DNA from: Phyllobacterium pellucidum
GTDB taxonomy: Bacteria > Pseudomonadota > Alphaproteobacteria > Rhizobiales > Rhizobiaceae
DNA length: 64,000 nucleotides
Assembly: GCF_013327855.1 (NCBI RefSeq)
Contig: NZ_JABUMX010000001.1
Coordinates: 1,545,165-1,609,164 of the forward strand
Direction: 5' to 3'
Below the pieces are notes generated by a model, which was not told the DNA's origin, did no database searches, and saw only the letters and a list, made by a program, of their open reading frames with translations. Below, one piece after another: positions 20,185-30,812 of this stretch (position 1 is the first letter of the stretch; each line of letters opens with the position of its first letter). A program made the position numbers and the translations under genes.

Positions 20185-21066
20185 TTATCCCTTCACGGCG
20201 CCGGACATGAGGCCGCGGACGAAATACCGCCCGGAAACGATGTAGACGATGAGAGTTGGCAGGGCGGCGAGAATGGCGCCGGCGAAATGCACGTTATATT
20301 CCTTCACGCCCGTCGACGAGTTGACGAGATTGTTGAGCGCAACCGTCATGGGCGTACTGCTGAAGCCGGAGAACGATGCGCCGAAAAGGAAGTCGTTCCA
20401 GATATTGGTGAACTGCCAGATCACAGATACGACGATGATCGGCCCAGACGACGGCAGGAGAATACGCCAGAAAATCTGGAAGAAGTTCGCGCCATCGATC
20501 TGCGCCGCGCGCACCAGTTCGGTCGGAAATGCCTCGTAGTAATTACGGAAATAAAGCGTCGTGAAGCCGAGGCCATAGACGATATGGACGAGGATCAGGC
20601 CCTGGATGGTTCCGGCCATGCCGAGAAAGCCGAGGACACGCGCCATCGGTATGAGCACGATCTGGAACGGGATGAAACAGCCGAGCAGCAGCATGCCGAA
20701 CATGACGTTCGAGCCGCGGAAGCGCCATTTTGTCAGGACATAGCCGTTAAGCGCGCCGATCACCGTCGAGATGGCGACTGCGGGAATGACCATCAGGATC
20801 GAGTTGATGAAATAGGGGCGCAGGCCCGTGGGCTGCACGCCGATCTGCGCGGTCGACCAGGCCGAGAGCCAGGGCTGGATCGTCCATTCATGCGGTGGCG
20901 ACAGCATGCCGCCCTGACGAATTTCATCGAGCGTCTTAAGCGAGTTCACCACCATTACGTAGAGTGGCAGCAGGTAGTAAAACGCGAAAACCAGAAGGGC
21001 GATATAGATGACGACGCGGGTGAGTTTGCCGCTGTTGATTACATTGTCGGGGCTTGGAGCGCTCAT
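20185..21066 (-). CDS. Carbohydrate ABC transporter permease, MalG type
   Basis: A 293-residue inner-membrane protein with about six helices and the CUT1 EAA loop: YYEAFPTELVRAAQIDGANFFQIFWRI at about residues 195-221. The N-terminal LLPLYVMVVNSLKTLDEI is typical of MalG-type subunits. It pairs with the permease whose stop overlaps its start by 4 bases. Together with the glucose-type binding protein it probably imports a monosaccharide-like compound. Confidence 0.92.
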   Translation of the reverse strand: MSAPSPDNVINSGKLTRVVIYIALLVFAFYYLLPLYVMVVNSLKTLDEIRQGGMLSPPHEWTIQPWLSAWSTAQIGVQPTGLRPYFINSILMVIPAVAISTVIGALNGYVLTKWRFRGSNVMFGMLLLGCFIPFQIVLIPMARVLGFLGMAGTIQGLILVHIVYGLGFTTLYFRNYYEAFPTELVRAAQIDGANFFQIFWRILLPSSGPIIVVSVIWQFTNIWNDFLFGASFSGFSSTPMTVALNNLVNSSTGVKEYNVHFAGAILAALPTLIVYIVSGRYFVRGLMSGAVKG

Positions 21067-21941
21067 TTGTTGCCTCCCCTGATTTCGGAATAAAGGTAGG
21101 GGATGATGATCGCGAAGATCGTGATCAGCATGATGATGGCCGATGAGGCGCCGATGCCCATGGAATTGCGGGTGAACGTATAGGAATACATGAACGTCGC
21201 CGGCAATTCGGTTGCCTGGCCAGGCCCGCCGCCGGTCAGGGCGATGACCAGATCGTATGCCTTGATCGCAAGGTGCGCGAGAACGACGAAGGCGGAAAGA
21301 AACACGGGCCGCATCAGTGGAATGATGATGCGCCGGTAGATCATGCCGGTCGATGCGCCGTCGATCTGCGCCGCCTTGATGATCTCATTGTCGACGCCGC
21401 GCAAGCCGGCAAGAAACATGGCCATGACGAAGCCGGAGGATTGCCAGACCGCAGCGATAACGACCGTATAGATCGCCATCTTCGAGTCCTTGATCCAGTT
21501 GAACTGAAAGCTTTCCCAGCCCCACTGGTGCATGGTGTTTTCAAGACCGATGCCGGGATCGAGAAACCATTTCCAGGCGACGCCGGTGACGATGAACGAC
21601 AGCGCCATGGGATAGAGATAGATGGGACGCAGGACACCTTCGATGCGGATCTTCTGGTCGAGAAGGATGGCGAGGCCCAGGCCGAGCACCGTGCAGATGA
21701 CGATGTAGAGCGAGGCAAATATGCCAAGGTTGGTAATAGCCCGCCACCAGTGCGGCAGCGCCCACAGCTTGCGGTAGTTTTCAAAGCCGACAAATCCATA
21801 GGACGGCAACATCTTGCTGTCCGTGAACGACAGAATGCCGGTATAGATGATAAAGCCATAGACGAAGATCAGGACGATCAAAAAGCTCGGTCCGAGAACC
21901 AGCTTGGGTATAAGGTCCTGTATGCGGCTGCGGGTATCCAT
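21063..21941 (-). CDS. Carbohydrate ABC transporter permease, MalF type
   Basis: A 292-residue permease with about six helices. The EAA motif is visible in LRGVDNEIIKAAQIDGASTGMIYRRI, and the GGGPGQATELPATFMYSYTF segment near residue 235 is standard for the MalF/UgpA group. It is the partner of the permease at 20185. The 97-base gap to the binding-protein gene contains a strong hairpin, so it is probably expressed at a lower level than the binding protein. Confidence 0.92.
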   Translation of the reverse strand: MDTRSRIQDLIPKLVLGPSFLIVLIFVYGFIIYTGILSFTDSKMLPSYGFVGFENYRKLWALPHWWRAITNLGIFASLYIVICTVLGLGLAILLDQKIRIEGVLRPIYLYPMALSFIVTGVAWKWFLDPGIGLENTMHQWGWESFQFNWIKDSKMAIYTVVIAAVWQSSGFVMAMFLAGLRGVDNEIIKAAQIDGASTGMIYRRIIIPLMRPVFLSAFVVLAHLAIKAYDLVIALTGGGPGQATELPATFMYSYTFTRNSMGIGASSAIIMLITIFAIIIPYLYSEIRGGNK

Positions 21942-22000
21942 AGCCTCACCTCTTAAATCAATATCGTTTTATATCGTTGCCGCGACGGGGCGGAGAATTC

Positions 22001-22027
22001 TATCCGGGGCATGTGCTGCCCCGGATA
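22001..22027 (-). other. Intra-operon hairpin after the binding-protein gene
   Basis: A perfect 10-bp inverted repeat, TATCCGGGGC with GCCCCGGATA, has a 7-base loop and begins 12 bases after the binding-protein stop. There is no T-run. Such structures commonly protect upstream binding-protein mRNA from 3' exonucleases or partly attenuate the permease genes. Confidence 0.6.
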
Positions 22028-22038
22028 GAGGACTAAGC

Positions 22039-23286
22039 TTATTTCGCAGCGTCAACGGCGGAAACGAGTTCCTTCACCGCGTCTTCGGAGCTCAGTTCAC
22101 CGTTGAATTCACGTGTGACGACGTCATAGATCGCGTTCTTCACGGCAGCAGGAACCGCATAGCCATGGGCCATGGAGCCGTAGAGCGTGCCGCCCTTGCT
22201 GGCTTCGGCAAGATCCTTGATGGCCTTCTTGCCGCAAGCGTCAAAAGCGGTATCCGGAACGTCCGTGCGAGCCGGAGCCGAACCCTTGACCACGTTGAAC
22301 GCCGACTGGAAGCTCGGGCTCTCGATGGCCGATGCCATTACCAGCTGGTTCTTGTGGTCAGCATCGCTCTTCTTGAAGAAGAGGAACTGGTCGGAGTTGA
22401 AGGTTACCGACCCCTGGGTGCCCGGGAAGCGCATGCAGACGAAGTCCACGCCGGGCTCCTTCTTTGCCTTCACAAATTCACCCTTGGCCCAGTCACCCAT
22501 GAACTGCATGCCGGCCTTGCCTTCGATAACCATGGTCGAAGCAAGGTTCCAGTCGCGACCGGAGAAATTGTCGTCGACATAGCTGCGCAGCTTGGTCATG
22601 CGGTCGAAAGCTTCCTTCATCTTGTCGCCGCCCAAGGCCTTGGGGTCGAGATCGATGAATGCTGCCTTGTAGAAGTCATTGCCGAGGGAAAGAACGACGG
22701 CATCAAAGATGGTCGCGTCCTGCCAGGGCTGGCCGCCATGGGCGATCGGCGTGATGCCCTGTTCCTTGAACTTGTCGAGCAGAGCGATCAGTTCGTCCCA
22801 ATTGGCAGGTTCCTTGCCGCCAGCCTTGTCGAGGGCCGCCTTGTTGATCCATACCCAGTTGGTCGAGTGAACATTGACCGGCGCGGCGATCCAGTGGCCG
22901 TCATACTTGGAGAACTTCTGCAGTGCCTCCGGAATGACGTCGCCCCACTTTTCCTTGTCAGCAACGTCATCGACATTGGTCAGTGCGCCCTGCTTTGCCC
23001 AGTCGGTGATGTCGAAACCGAGCGACTGCACCGACGTCGGAGGATTGCCGGCGGTAACACGAGCGCGCAGCACGGTCATGGCTTCTGAACCGCCACCACC
23101 GGCGACGGGCATGTCGGACCAGGTGATGCCCTTGGTCTCGAGATCCTTCTTCAGGACTTCGAGCGCCGTTGCTTCACCGCCGGAAGTCCACCAATGCAGA
23201 ACCTCGACGTTCTCAGCAGCGCGGGCCGCCGTTGCAGTCCCGAGCAGCATCGCTGCGGCGGCGACCGTATTCATCCACTTTTTCAT
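22039..23286 (-). CDS. Periplasmic sugar-binding protein, glucose/mannose (GtsA-like) type
   Basis: A 415-residue extracellular solute-binding protein of family 1. Residues 1-23 form a Sec signal peptide (ending ARAAE). The mature protein begins [16 protein letters not shown] and continues with [20 protein letters not shown] and [15 protein letters not shown], a pattern I associate with glucose/mannose-binding proteins such as Pseudomonas GtsA. The sugar specificity of this copy is not certain, because the operon encodes catabolic enzymes unusual for glucose. It starts 107 bases downstream of the aldehyde dehydrogenase gene, a gap large enough for an additional promoter. Confidence 0.88.
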   Translation of the reverse strand: MKKWMNTVAAAAMLLGTATAARAAENVEVLHWWTSGGEATALEVLKKDLETKGITWSDMPVAGGGGSEAMTVLRARVTAGNPPTSVQSLGFDITDWAKQGALTNVDDVADKEKWGDVIPEALQKFSKYDGHWIAAPVNVHSTNWVWINKAALDKAGGKEPANWDELIALLDKFKEQGITPIAHGGQPWQDATIFDAVVLSLGNDFYKAAFIDLDPKALGGDKMKEAFDRMTKLRSYVDDNFSGRDWNLASTMVIEGKAGMQFMGDWAKGEFVKAKKEPGVDFVCMRFPGTQGSVTFNSDQFLFFKKSDADHKNQLVMASAIESPSFQSAFNVVKGSAPARTDVPDTAFDACGKKAIKDLAEASKGGTLYGSMAHGYAVPAAVKNAIYDVVTREFNGELSSEDAVKELVSAVDAAK

Positions 23287-23393
23287 TTCAGGCCTCCCAT
23301 TTGAAAAAAGAAAATATCCAAAATATCCGACTGAGATTCCTCAAGTCCGGAGCATTCTTACAATAGGCGGAAGGGGCTTTACAATCGATTTAA

Positions 23394-24899
23394 TCAGCTC
23401 GTCCATACGACTTTCCTCCTACCCAGATGCATGTTGAGTGTCTTCGTTTCCGTGTAATCCTCAACCGCATGCCTGCCCAGTTCCCGGCCGAGACCGGACT
23501 GCTTGTAGCCGCCGAACGGCAATTCCGAAGCGCCGTCCATGAAGGTGTTCATCCAGATCGTCCCGGCACGAACTTGGCGCCCGATCGTCAGGCACGTATC
23601 GAAATCGCGGCTCCAAACGCCGGCCGACAGGCCATAATCGATGGAATTGGCGATGCGAACCGCTTCATCGAGTGTTTCGAAGGTCAGGACGGAGAGAACC
23701 GGGCCAAAAACCTCCTCACGTGCAACTGCCATGTCCGGCTGCACGGCCGACAGGATGGTCGGCGACATGAACTGTCCCATGCCAAGTTCCAGTGGCTCGC
23801 CGCCATGGCTGATATTGGCTCCGCCGGTTGCTGCATTACGTACACAGCCGTCGATCTTCGCCAGGTGCTCGGGCGTGATGATGGCGCCGACCTTGGTCTG
23901 CGGATCAAGCGGATCGCCGACCTTTACCTTGGCGGAATGAGCGGCGATGCGGGCGACGACGTCGTCAGCGATATCGCGGTGGACGATAAGGCGCGAACCG
24001 GCATTGCAGCATTCGCCGGCGTTGAAATAGGCGCCGAAGACCGCCGCGTCGATGAAATCATCGAGTTCCGCGTCGGGAAACACGATCTGCGGGTTCTTGC
24101 CGCCGAGTTCCAGCGAGACCTTTTTCAAGGTCTGCGCGGCATTGGCCATGGTGAGCTTGCCGACCAGCGTGGAGCCGGTGAAGGACACCATGTCGACGTC
24201 AGGATGGACGGTCATGGGCGCACCGACTTCCGCGCCGGTTCCCGTCACGATATTGACGACACCGGCAGGAACACCGGCTTCCATCAGGATCTCGCCAAGC
24301 ACAAGCGTCGAGCCGGAAGTAAGCTCCGATGGCTTGACCACGGCCGTGCAACCAGCCGCCAGGGCGAAAGGCAGTTTCTGGCTGACGATAAGGAACGGGA
24401 AATTCCACGGCGTTATGATCGAAACGACGCCGATCGCTTCGCGCAGGACCACCCCGAGCGTGCCTTCACCGAGCGTATTATAGCTCTCGCCATGGAGATC
24501 CCGGCCGAGCGCAGCGGCATAGCGCCAGATATCCACGGCGCCGCCGAGTTCGGCCTTGGCCTGGCTGATCGGCTTGCCCGACTCGATGCAATCGAGATAG
24601 GCGAGTTCATCGGAACGCGCGGCAATCAGTTCGGCAGCCTTGAGCAAAATGTTCGAGCGCTCTGCGCCGGTCATGCGGGACCAGGTACCCGTATCGAAGG
24701 CGCGGCGCGCTGCGGCGATGGCTCGTTCCGCGTCGGCTTTCGTTGCGGCCTGATAGCGGGAGACGACGACACCATGTCCCGGGCTCTTGCGCTCGATGGC
24801 AGCGCCGCCGGAACCATCGACCCACCGGCCATCGATCAGCAGCTGAAATTCGCGCACCTTGAAATCTTCGAGCGCCCGTGGGCGCACCAGAATCGTCAT
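23394..24899 (-). CDS. Aldehyde dehydrogenase family protein
   Basis: A 501-residue NAD(P)-dependent aldehyde dehydrogenase. It has the TPWNFPF motif near residue 163, the general-base Glu in LELGGKNPQIV near 262 and the nucleophile Cys in FNAGECCNAGSRL near 297, with the PFGGYKQSGLGRE block at the C-terminus. It oxidises an aldehyde to the free acid. I chose the ATG at 24899, which shares bases with the crotonase stop (TAATG) and has AAAGGAG 7 bases upstream; an ATG two codons earlier leaves no spacing. The actual aldehyde is unknown; a product of crotonase or aldolase chemistry encoded beside it is plausible. Confidence 0.9.
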   Translation of the reverse strand: MTILVRPRALEDFKVREFQLLIDGRWVDGSGGAAIERKSPGHGVVVSRYQAATKADAERAIAAARRAFDTGTWSRMTGAERSNILLKAAELIAARSDELAYLDCIESGKPISQAKAELGGAVDIWRYAAALGRDLHGESYNTLGEGTLGVVLREAIGVVSIITPWNFPFLIVSQKLPFALAAGCTAVVKPSELTSGSTLVLGEILMEAGVPAGVVNIVTGTGAEVGAPMTVHPDVDMVSFTGSTLVGKLTMANAAQTLKKVSLELGGKNPQIVFPDAELDDFIDAAVFGAYFNAGECCNAGSRLIVHRDIADDVVARIAAHSAKVKVGDPLDPQTKVGAIITPEHLAKIDGCVRNAATGGANISHGGEPLELGMGQFMSPTILSAVQPDMAVAREEVFGPVLSVLTFETLDEAVRIANSIDYGLSAGVWSRDFDTCLTIGRQVRAGTIWMNTFMDGASELPFGGYKQSGLGRELGRHAVEDYTETKTLNMHLGRRKVVWTS

Positions 24900-25678
24900 T
24901 ACCATTCTCCTTTGAATGCGGGCTCGCGCTTTTCGGCAAAGGCCGAAACACCTTCCTTAAGGTCCGCTGTCTTTGCGACGAGGATCGAGCCCAGCGCTTC
25001 GACCGCCGTTCCGTTGTCTTCGCCATTGGCCGAGGCAATCATGAGTTTGGCCACTTCGACGGCAGCCGGTCCGCGCTTGGCAATACGTTCCGCATAGGTC
25101 GTTGCCGTTGCAACCGCCGCGCCCGTTTCAACGACGTGGTCGACAAGGCCGAGGCCCAGGCCCTCCCCTGCACTGAAGATTTCGCCGCCGAGCGCCATGC
25201 GGCGCACGACCTGCGCGCCGAAGCGCCGGACAAGGCGCTGCGTTCCCGACCAGCCCGGCACCATGCCGAGGCCGGTTTCCGGCAGGCCAAGCTTTATCTG
25301 GGCTTCCGCGATGCGGATATCAGCAGTTGCGGCAAGCTCAAGCCCGCCGCCCAGCGCATGACCATTGAGCGCGGCGATAAGCGGCACGCGCAAGGTCGCA
25401 AGGCGCTCGAACACGCGGTGACCGAAGCGCACCCAGGCATGGCCGAACTCGTTCGGCGTCATCGCTGCCCAAGCCTTGATATCGCCGCCGGCCGAGAACG
25501 CCTTGCCGGCGCCGGTCAGGATCGCGACGCGCGTTTCGGCATTGGCTTCGACAGCGTCGCAGGCCGCGCCCAGTTCCTTCAGCATATCGAGATCGAAGGC
25601 ATTGAGCTTTTCCGGGCGCGACACGGTGATCGTGGCGACGTGACCGGCGAAAGTGACGGTGATGCGCGGGTCAGCCAT
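24899..25678 (-). CDS. Enoyl-CoA hydratase/isomerase (crotonase) family protein
   Basis: A 259-residue crotonase. The oxyanion-hole residues lie in AFSAGGDIKAW (about residues 60-70) and in GHALGGGLELAATADIRIAE. Both glutamates of a hydratase are present, in GGGLEL and in LPETGLGMVPGWSGTQRL, so hydration or retro-aldol-type cleavage of an acyl-CoA is chemically possible. The start at 25678 overlaps the end of the CoA-transferase gene by 8 bases; the frame's upstream extension repeats that gene's bases and was discarded. Next to a CoA-transferase and an aldehyde dehydrogenase, a hydratase/lyase producing an aldehyde is one option. Confidence 0.89.
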   Translation of the reverse strand: MADPRITVTFAGHVATITVSRPEKLNAFDLDMLKELGAACDAVEANAETRVAILTGAGKAFSAGGDIKAWAAMTPNEFGHAWVRFGHRVFERLATLRVPLIAALNGHALGGGLELAATADIRIAEAQIKLGLPETGLGMVPGWSGTQRLVRRFGAQVVRRMALGGEIFSAGEGLGLGLVDHVVETGAAVATATTYAERIAKRGPAAVEVAKLMIASANGEDNGTAVEALGSILVAKTADLKEGVSAFAEKREPAFKGEW

Positions 25679-27272
25679 GGATCGTCCTCTGTGGCTTGTG
25701 CGGCAATTCGAGGCCGAGCGGCTGCGGCTGGAAGAGGCGGGCATCCATCTGTTTCAGGTCGCGCGCGACAACCAGCGGGAACTCGGACTGGTCGAGAATA
25801 TGCGCCTGCAGATCGACGCCGGGGGCGATTTCAGTCAGCACGACGCCTTCGGGACGCAGCGCCATGACGCAGCGCTCGGTCACATAGGTGATGTCCTGTC
25901 CCTGCTCGATGGCGCGGCGACCGGAGAAAGTGACGTGTTCAACCTCGTTGACTAGCTTCTTGAGCTTGCCTTCCTTTTCGATAACCAGCTTTCCGCCTTC
26001 GACATGTACTTTCGCCCCGGCATTCAACATGCCCGAGAAGACGATCTTGCGAGCGCGCGCCGTGATATCGACGAAGCCGCCGGCGCCAGCAGTCACATGC
26101 GGGCGGAAACTCAGTTTCGATACGTTGACAGAACCGCTCTTGTCGATTTCCAGGAACGAGAGCAGCGACGCATCGAAACCAGCGCCCTGGAAATAGGTGA
26201 ACTGGTGCGGCGACGGCACGAAAGCCTCGGCATTCGAGGCGCAACCGAAGGCAAAGTCGAGGAGCGGAATGCCGCCGACCGGACCCTGCTCGATGACCCA
26301 GGTGACGGCCCCGTGCAAACCCTCTTCGAGCAGGATGCGCGGCACGTTTGCCGAAATGCCGAAGCCGAGATTGACGGCGCTGCCCGCCTCGAGTTCCGTC
26401 GCGACCCGTCGCGCGATGACCTTCTGGATATTGAAATCCGGCAGTTCGAAATCTTCGAGCGGATGGAATATCTCGCCGGAAATGGCCGGATCATAAAGCG
26501 TCTGTGTTGTCTGCTTCTGTTCCGGATCGACCACGACATAATCGACAAGGATGCCGGGAACGCGCACGTCGTGCGGCTTCATCGAGCCGCTCTTGGTGAT
26601 CCGCTTGACCTGTGCAATGACGATGCCGCCATTGTTGCGCACCGCGAGCGCCTGGTCGAAGCCGCCGAGATAGGCGCCTTCATGCTCGTAGGTGAGGTTG
26701 CCCCGCTCGTCGGCGGTCGTTGCACGGATGATGGCGACCTGCGGCACGATCGGCTTGAAGAACAACCATTCTTCGCCATCGAATTCGATCTTGCGCACCA
26801 ACGGTTCCTTCGCGGCGGATGCATTCATGGCGCAACCCTGGCGGTCGGGATCGACGAATGTGTCGAGCCCGACCTTGGTCAAAACGCCCGGACGCTTGGC
26901 GGCAGCCTCACGGTGCATGTCGAAGAGAATGCCTGAGGGCACATTATATGCGGCAACCTCGTCATTGCCGATCATCTGCCAGATCAATGGAGGTTCGGCG
27001 CTGGACGGACCCGACGGGTAGGAGCCGCCGACGATCTTCTTCAAAAGGCCCTTCCTGGCAATGTAGTCGACGCCCTTGATCCCGCTCATGTCGCCGGCGG
27101 CTATCGGGTGCAGGGTCGTCAGATCACGCGGGTGACCCGTAGCCTCGAAGCGCGCTCCGATCGCCTTCAGCATCAGGTCGGGGCAACCGAGCCCGCTCGA
27201 CGATGAGACGGAGACGATGGCTTCGTCAGGAATGAGGTTCGCGGCCTCTTCGGGGGTTATGTGCTTGTTCAT
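25671..27272 (-). CDS. Acyl-CoA:acetate/3-ketoacid CoA-transferase (fused alpha-beta, YdiF type)
   Basis: A 533-residue family I CoA-transferase with both halves on one chain. The first half has SSSGLGCPDLMLKAIG and the glycine-rich KKIVGGSYPSGP. The second half has NLGFGISANVPRILLEEG and the catalytic Glu (about residue 328) in VIEQGPVGGIP. It would convert a carboxylic acid to its CoA thioester using a short acyl-CoA donor. ATG 27272 is preferred over an upstream TTG that overlaps the previous gene. Its occurrence in a sugar-type uptake operon is unusual and implies that an acid intermediate is activated. Confidence 0.9.
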   Translation of the reverse strand: MNKHITPEEAANLIPDEAIVSVSSSSGLGCPDLMLKAIGARFEATGHPRDLTTLHPIAAGDMSGIKGVDYIARKGLLKKIVGGSYPSGPSSAEPPLIWQMIGNDEVAAYNVPSGILFDMHREAAAKRPGVLTKVGLDTFVDPDRQGCAMNASAAKEPLVRKIEFDGEEWLFFKPIVPQVAIIRATTADERGNLTYEHEGAYLGGFDQALAVRNNGGIVIAQVKRITKSGSMKPHDVRVPGILVDYVVVDPEQKQTTQTLYDPAISGEIFHPLEDFELPDFNIQKVIARRVATELEAGSAVNLGFGISANVPRILLEEGLHGAVTWVIEQGPVGGIPLLDFAFGCASNAEAFVPSPHQFTYFQGAGFDASLLSFLEIDKSGSVNVSKLSFRPHVTAGAGGFVDITARARKIVFSGMLNAGAKVHVEGGKLVIEKEGKLKKLVNEVEHVTFSGRRAIEQGQDITYVTERCVMALRPEGVVLTEIAPGVDLQAHILDQSEFPLVVARDLKQMDARLFQPQPLGLELPHKPQRTIHG

Positions 27273-27289
27273 GCTCTTGGATCGTGCTT

Positions 27290-29325
<2,036 letters not shown>

Positions 29326-29348
29326 GGTGATCTCTCCCAGTCGCCGCA

Positions 29349-29378
29349 CAGTTAATTGGAACGTTCCAAATATGTCAA
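29349..29378 (-). promoter_or_regulatory. Promoter of the LacI-led operon
   Basis: On the minus strand a consensus -35 TTGACA (29378-29373) is followed after 17-18 bases by TTAACT/TAACTG as a -10. The palindromic operator lies entirely inside the spacer, so bound repressor would block RNA polymerase. The -35 match is perfect, the -10 is poor. Confidence 0.6.
29356..29369. promoter_or_regulatory. LacI-type operator, copy 1
   Basis: A perfect 14-bp palindrome, TTGGAACGTTCCAA, with the central CG step typical of LacI-family sites. It lies 31 bases before the TTG start of the regulator gene. Confidence 0.85.
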
Positions 29379-29493
29379 GAGATTTCTTCATGATGCCGCA
29401 AAGGCGCTGTTCTACGCGGGTTTTGCCCTCACCGCACCTCTTTCTGGGGGTTAGTCTGGCTATTCCGATAATTTTTCGGCTTGCCACTTGTGT

Positions 29494-29509
29494 TTTGGAA
29501 CGTTCCAAA
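29494..29509. promoter_or_regulatory. LacI-type operator, copy 2
   Basis: A perfect 16-bp palindrome, TTTGGAACGTTCCAAA, containing the same 14-bp core as copy 1, about 138 bases away centre to centre and 34 bases before the DUF993 gene start. The pair could support DNA looping. Confidence 0.87.
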
Positions 29510-29543
29510 TTAAAAAGCCCGACGTCAGTATGGGAGCGAACGC

Positions 29544-30707
29544 ATGACAATAAGCCTCAACCTGCCGACTTCAGATGGAGCAAGCGCTGCCTATAGCCTG
29601 CGCGGCGAGCCGCTTGCCAAACCATCGTCCCCGCCCTCGTTCAACCGCATCGCCTATGCCGCGGCGCATGTCGTTTCCGATCCGCTCCGCGATGCCAATC
29701 CCTGGACCTCGCCCGCGATCGACTGGGATGCGACGATGGCATTTCGCCATCACCTGTGGTCGCTCGGCTTCAAGATTGCCGAGGCGATGGACACGGCGCA
29801 GCGCGGCATGGGCGTCGACTGGGCTACCGCGCAGGAGCTGATCCGCCGCTCGCTCGCCGACGCGCGGACCGTTTCGGGGGCCGATCTTGCCTGCGGTGGC
29901 GGAACGGACCAGCTGTTGCCCCAGGATGCGAAAACGCTTCAGGATGTCATCGACGCCTACGAGACCCAGATCGGCTTCATTGAAGGCGAAGGCGGACGTT
30001 CGGTGATGATGGCGAGCCGGGCGCTTGCTCGTGTCGCCCGCTCTGCCGATGACTACCGCACCGTCTATAACGCCATCCTCTCGCAGACGCGGGAAAAGGT
30101 GACCCTGCATTGGCTTGGCGACATGTTCGATCCCCATCTTGCCGGCTATTGGGGTTCGGCAAGTTTTGAAGACGCGCTCGAAACTGTCCTTGCCGTCATC
30201 AACGACAATAGAGCCAAGGTGGAAGGCATCAAGATTTCGCTGCTCGACAATGCGAAGGAGATTGAGCTGCGCAAGCGCCTGCCCGACGACGTCCTCTGCT
30301 TTACCGGCGACGACTTCAACTATGCCGAGTTGATCGAGGGCGACGGAGAGCGCTACAGCCACGCTCTTCTCGGCATTTTCGACGCCGTTGCCCCATCGGC
30401 ATCAAAAGCGCTCGCGCACCTCGCAGCGGGCGATGCCGAGGCATTTCGAGAGACGATCGAGCCGACCGTGCCGCTCTCGCGCAAGATATTCGAGGCACCG
30501 ACGCAGTACTACAAAGCCGGTGTCGTCTTCCTCGCCTGGCTCAATGGCCACCAAAGCCACTTCGTCATGCCGGCCGGTATGCAGTCTGCGCGTGGCATCG
30601 TGCACTACGCCGACATCTTCCGGCTTGCGGATGCGGCCCATGTGCTCGACAAGCCTGATCTTGCGGTAGCCCGGATGAAGAGCCTTTTGCAGGTTTATGG
30701 AGTGTAA
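29544..30707 (+). CDS. DUF993 family protein (predicted dihydrodipicolinate-synthase-like TIM barrel)
   Basis: A 387-residue cytoplasmic protein matching DUF993 over its whole length. Recognisable stretches are RIAYAAAHVVSDPLRD, IDWDATMAFRHHLWSLGFKIAEAMDTAQRGMG (the barrel entry), VTLHWLGDMFDPHLAGYW and VEGIKISLLDN with a lysine in the position expected for a Schiff-base aldolase. I infer, but cannot prove, class I aldolase-like chemistry. GGGAGCG precedes the ATG. It is transcribed away from the 12-gene operon from the same LacI-controlled region, so it belongs to that pathway. It converges with the glycerol operon, separated by that operon's terminator. Confidence 0.82.
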   Translation: MTISLNLPTSDGASAAYSLRGEPLAKPSSPPSFNRIAYAAAHVVSDPLRDANPWTSPAIDWDATMAFRHHLWSLGFKIAEAMDTAQRGMGVDWATAQELIRRSLADARTVSGADLACGGGTDQLLPQDAKTLQDVIDAYETQIGFIEGEGGRSVMMASRALARVARSADDYRTVYNAILSQTREKVTLHWLGDMFDPHLAGYWGSASFEDALETVLAVINDNRAKVEGIKISLLDNAKEIELRKRLPDDVLCFTGDDFNYAELIEGDGERYSHALLGIFDAVAPSASKALAHLAAGDAEAFRETIEPTVPLSRKIFEAPTQYYKAGVVFLAWLNGHQSHFVMPAGMQSARGIVHYADIFRLADAAHVLDKPDLAVARMKSLLQVYGV

Positions 30708-30760
30708 TGCACTTCCTTATGGGTTCCTCGGGCTAAGCCTGAGGGCCTCTCTCCCGATAG

Positions 30761-30789
30761 AAAAAGGGACGGTGCCGGAGCACCGTCCC
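30761..30789 (-). terminator. Rho-independent terminator of the glp operon
   Basis: A perfect 10-bp stem, GGGACGGTGC with GCACCGTCCC, has a 4-base loop and on the minus strand is followed directly by TTTTT. It lies 23 bases past the glpV stop. On the plus strand no T-run follows, so it mainly serves glp. Confidence 0.88.
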
Positions 30790-30812
30790 CTCCCCGCTCC
30801 AATCTTTGAAGC

